Source of the DNA: Actinomycetota bacterium
GTDB taxonomy: Bacteria > Actinomycetota > Actinomycetes > Actinomycetales > Microbacteriaceae
Direction of reading: 5' to 3'
NCBI GenBank assembly: GCA_009702405.1
Contig: WLIC01000056.1
Span: 1 to 5,276 of the forward strand
DNA length: 5,276 bases
Shown here: positions 3,982 through 5,276 of the stretch, one piece after another
How the letters are laid out: each line of letters opens with the position of its first letter
How positions within the stretch are numbered: position 1 is the stretch's first letter
The notes under the pieces: model-generated
What the model saw: the letters and a program-made list of their open reading frames with translations, nothing else
The model's database searches: none
What the model was told of the DNA's origin: nothing
Translations under genes and position numbers: made by a program

Positions 3982-5276
3982 TGAGTGAAGTCCTTCAAGT
4001 TGCTAAGGCACTTAGTAGATCAAGCGATGAAGAGCTAGTTCGAGTCATCGGAATCAGGTTGATGCCTTCCGGTGCTTTCAAAGACTTCTTCGATTTTGCA
4101 ACCGCTTTACTAAAACCACAGAACGTTTCTGGTGCTATCGCAGGTCTTACCAGAAAGCAGATTATTGCCTTCAACAATCTCTTGGATAACTCCTCCACCA
4201 AAGCCGATGCTCAGAGTCTTGAAGTCTTAGCGACATTGTTTTTAGTCGAGAAGAAATCTGTCAACGGCAAGGTAACTTTTGTTCCCCTAGATTCAGCAGT
4301 CGCAACTTTCAAAGCTTTGGTCACTAAGAGTGTTCTGAATCAAACCATTGAAACTAAATCAGCGCTTAGCCAAAGTGATGCAGCTCTAGTTGACCCGCAA
4401 GCTGGGGTTGGAGCTTTTGAAACTGTTCAAGCACTAACAGAACTAGTGATTGAACTTGAGCAGCGCTATGTCAAAGAAGTTGGCAGAGGCGCAGTTGGCT
4501 TACCTGAACTTAAAAGGTTGGCTTCTCACCTAGGTAGAAGTGTTGAGTATGCCAGATCGCTTTATGCGTTAGCCCAAATGTCTTCGCTGGTGGTGTTATC
4601 GGATAAGCGTTGGAGGGTTGGGTCGCACTACCTGACTTGGTTGAAAAGCTCCCCGACAGAACGCTGGTTGCATCTAGCCAGCACCTGGCGGTTACTACTC
4701 GGTGAAGACTCAGCAGCTGAACTAGCTGGAGCACAAAATCTAAATACTGCTATGAAGGAAACTTTTCCACTAGCAAATGATGGAATCACATCACACATGA
4801 CCAGATTGATTTCTCTTGCTGAACTTATTGGACTTACCAGCGGTGATCAGATCTCCAGCTGGTTCTCTCCTCTTATGGAGGGAGATCTGAACAAGGCCGG
4901 TAACCTGCTGTCAGCCCATCTACCTAAAGCACAAAACAAAATTATCGTGCAAGCAGATTTGACCATTATCTCTGTTGGACCATTGCCTACTGAAACTGAA
5001 TTAGAGCTCAGAAGATTTGTTGAGACTGAACGAATCGGGGTTGCCTCGACTTATCGCATTAACTCACTCAGTGTTACCTATGGTCTGGAAACTGGTTTGA
5101 CGGAAAAATCCATTAGAGAACTTCTTGCGAAGTTATCTGATGCTCCACTACCCCAGCCGGTTGACTATCTGATCCGTGAAGCTGCTCAGAGATTCGGAAG
5201 GCTAGTGCTAACCGAATCAACTAATCGAACTTTGATTAGTTCCAATGAACCTATTCTGCTGACTCAAATATTGAAT
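3981..5276 (+). CDS. Helicase-associated protein with Helicase_C_3 (XPB/Ssl2 N-terminal-like) domain, 3'-truncated by the window
   Basis: 432 codons, open from ATG to the right edge; relatives run to roughly 700-800 residues, so perhaps 55-60% is present. The N-terminal part is helical and starts with SDEELVRVIGIRLMPSGAF, a repeat-like pattern common in this family. A winged-helix-like segment lies near 165-215 (GLPELKRLASHLGRS then WRVGSHYLTWL). The Helicase_C_3 domain (PF13625) begins about residue 322: VQADLTIISVGPLPTETEL, then RRFVETERIGVASTYRI, SVTYGLETGLTEKSIRELL and LPQPVDYLIREAAQRFG. There is no Walker A or DEAD-type motif, so it is not a motor by itself. In Actinobacteria the next gene is normally an XPB-like DNA helicase, which suggests a DNA repair or transcription-linked accessory role (inference). 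The start shares its A with the preceding stop (TAATG) and has no close Shine-Dalgarno, implying translational coupling. Confidence 0.85.
   Translation, partial: MSEVLQVAKALSRSSDEELVRVIGIRLMPSGAFKDFFDFATALLKPQNVSGAIAGLTRKQIIAFNNLLDNSSTKADAQSLEVLATLFLVEKKSVNGKVTFVPLDSAVATFKALVTKSVLNQTIETKSALSQSDAALVDPQAGVGAFETVQALTELVIELEQRYVKEVGRGAVGLPELKRLASHLGRSVEYARSLYALAQMSSLVVLSDKRWRVGSHYLTWLKSSPTERWLHLASTWRLLLGEDSAAELAGAQNLNTAMKETFPLANDGITSHMTRLISLAELIGLTSGDQISSWFSPLMEGDLNKAGNLLSAHLPKAQNKIIVQADLTIISVGPLPTETELELRRFVETERIGVASTYRINSLSVTYGLETGLTEKSIRELLAKLSDAPLPQPVDYLIREAAQRFGRLVLTESTNRTLISSNEPILLTQILN
4847..4890. repeat. Perfect 10-bp inverted repeat inside the helicase-associated gene
   Basis: TCAGATCTCC (4847-4856) and GGAGATCTGA (4881-4890) are exact reverse complements 24 bases apart, with a smaller CTCC/GGAG pair inside the loop. 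It lies wholly in coding sequence with no T-run after it, so it is not a standard terminator. It may be chance. Confidence 0.4.

Noticed and set aside
3995..4201. Minus-strand open frame in the helicase-associated gene
   Set aside because: Antisense shadow with Leu/Lys/Ser bias; the plus-strand gene is continuous through it.
4510..4734. Minus-strand open frame in the helicase-associated gene
   Set aside because: Antisense shadow; no ribosome site or domain.

Overview
The window looks like chromosome of an actinobacterium, most likely a small-genome, lower-GC aquatic member of the Microbacteriaceae. This is inferred from protein families and gene order, and no search was run. The supporting points are a DtxR/IdeR-type iron regulator next to an actinobacterial-type serC, followed by DUF2530, DUF3027, a cold-shock protein with an alpha-helical tail, a small membrane protein and a Helicase_C_3 protein. 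By eye the GC is in the high forties, low for the phylum. I see no mobile element, CRISPR array, tRNA or rRNA, and nothing suggests transfer. The order resembles a known actinobacterial neighbourhood: from memory, Mycobacterium has serC, cspB, the helicase-associated protein and the XPB-like helicase in one broader region.

Left part (1-1416, minus strand). The N-terminal 174 residues of an exported or membrane-anchored protein, probably a cell-wall hydrolase, run off the left edge. Its TTG start follows a strong ribosome binding site. Upstream of it is a 211-base gap (525-735), the longest non-coding stretch, which holds three hairpins and a 19-bp palindrome resembling a DtxR box. Then comes dtxR/ideR, complete, with all metal ligands visible.

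Middle (1417-2820, plus strand). dtxR and serC diverge from a 48-bp gap. serC is followed after 9 bases by a DUF2530 two-span membrane protein. The serC stop lies in a 14-bp palindrome followed by a T-rich run.

Right part. A minus-strand pair (cold-shock protein, then DUF3027) converges on DUF2530, and the two 3' coding ends overlap by 45 bp. A 61-bp divergent gap leads to a plus-strand pair: a two-span membrane protein and a Helicase_C_3-domain protein that runs off the right edge, where an XPB-like helicase would be expected.

Three themes recur. Three genes (dtxR, serC, the 92-residue membrane protein) have a TANNNT hexamer exactly six bases before the start codon and no Shine-Dalgarno, as expected for leaderless mRNAs. 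Two operon junctions use TAATG stop/start overlaps. Packing is tight, extending to convergent coding overlap. Nothing here forms a clearly new defence or mobile system. The most interesting leads are the structured leader, the candidate iron operator and the uncharacterised Helicase_C_3 module.
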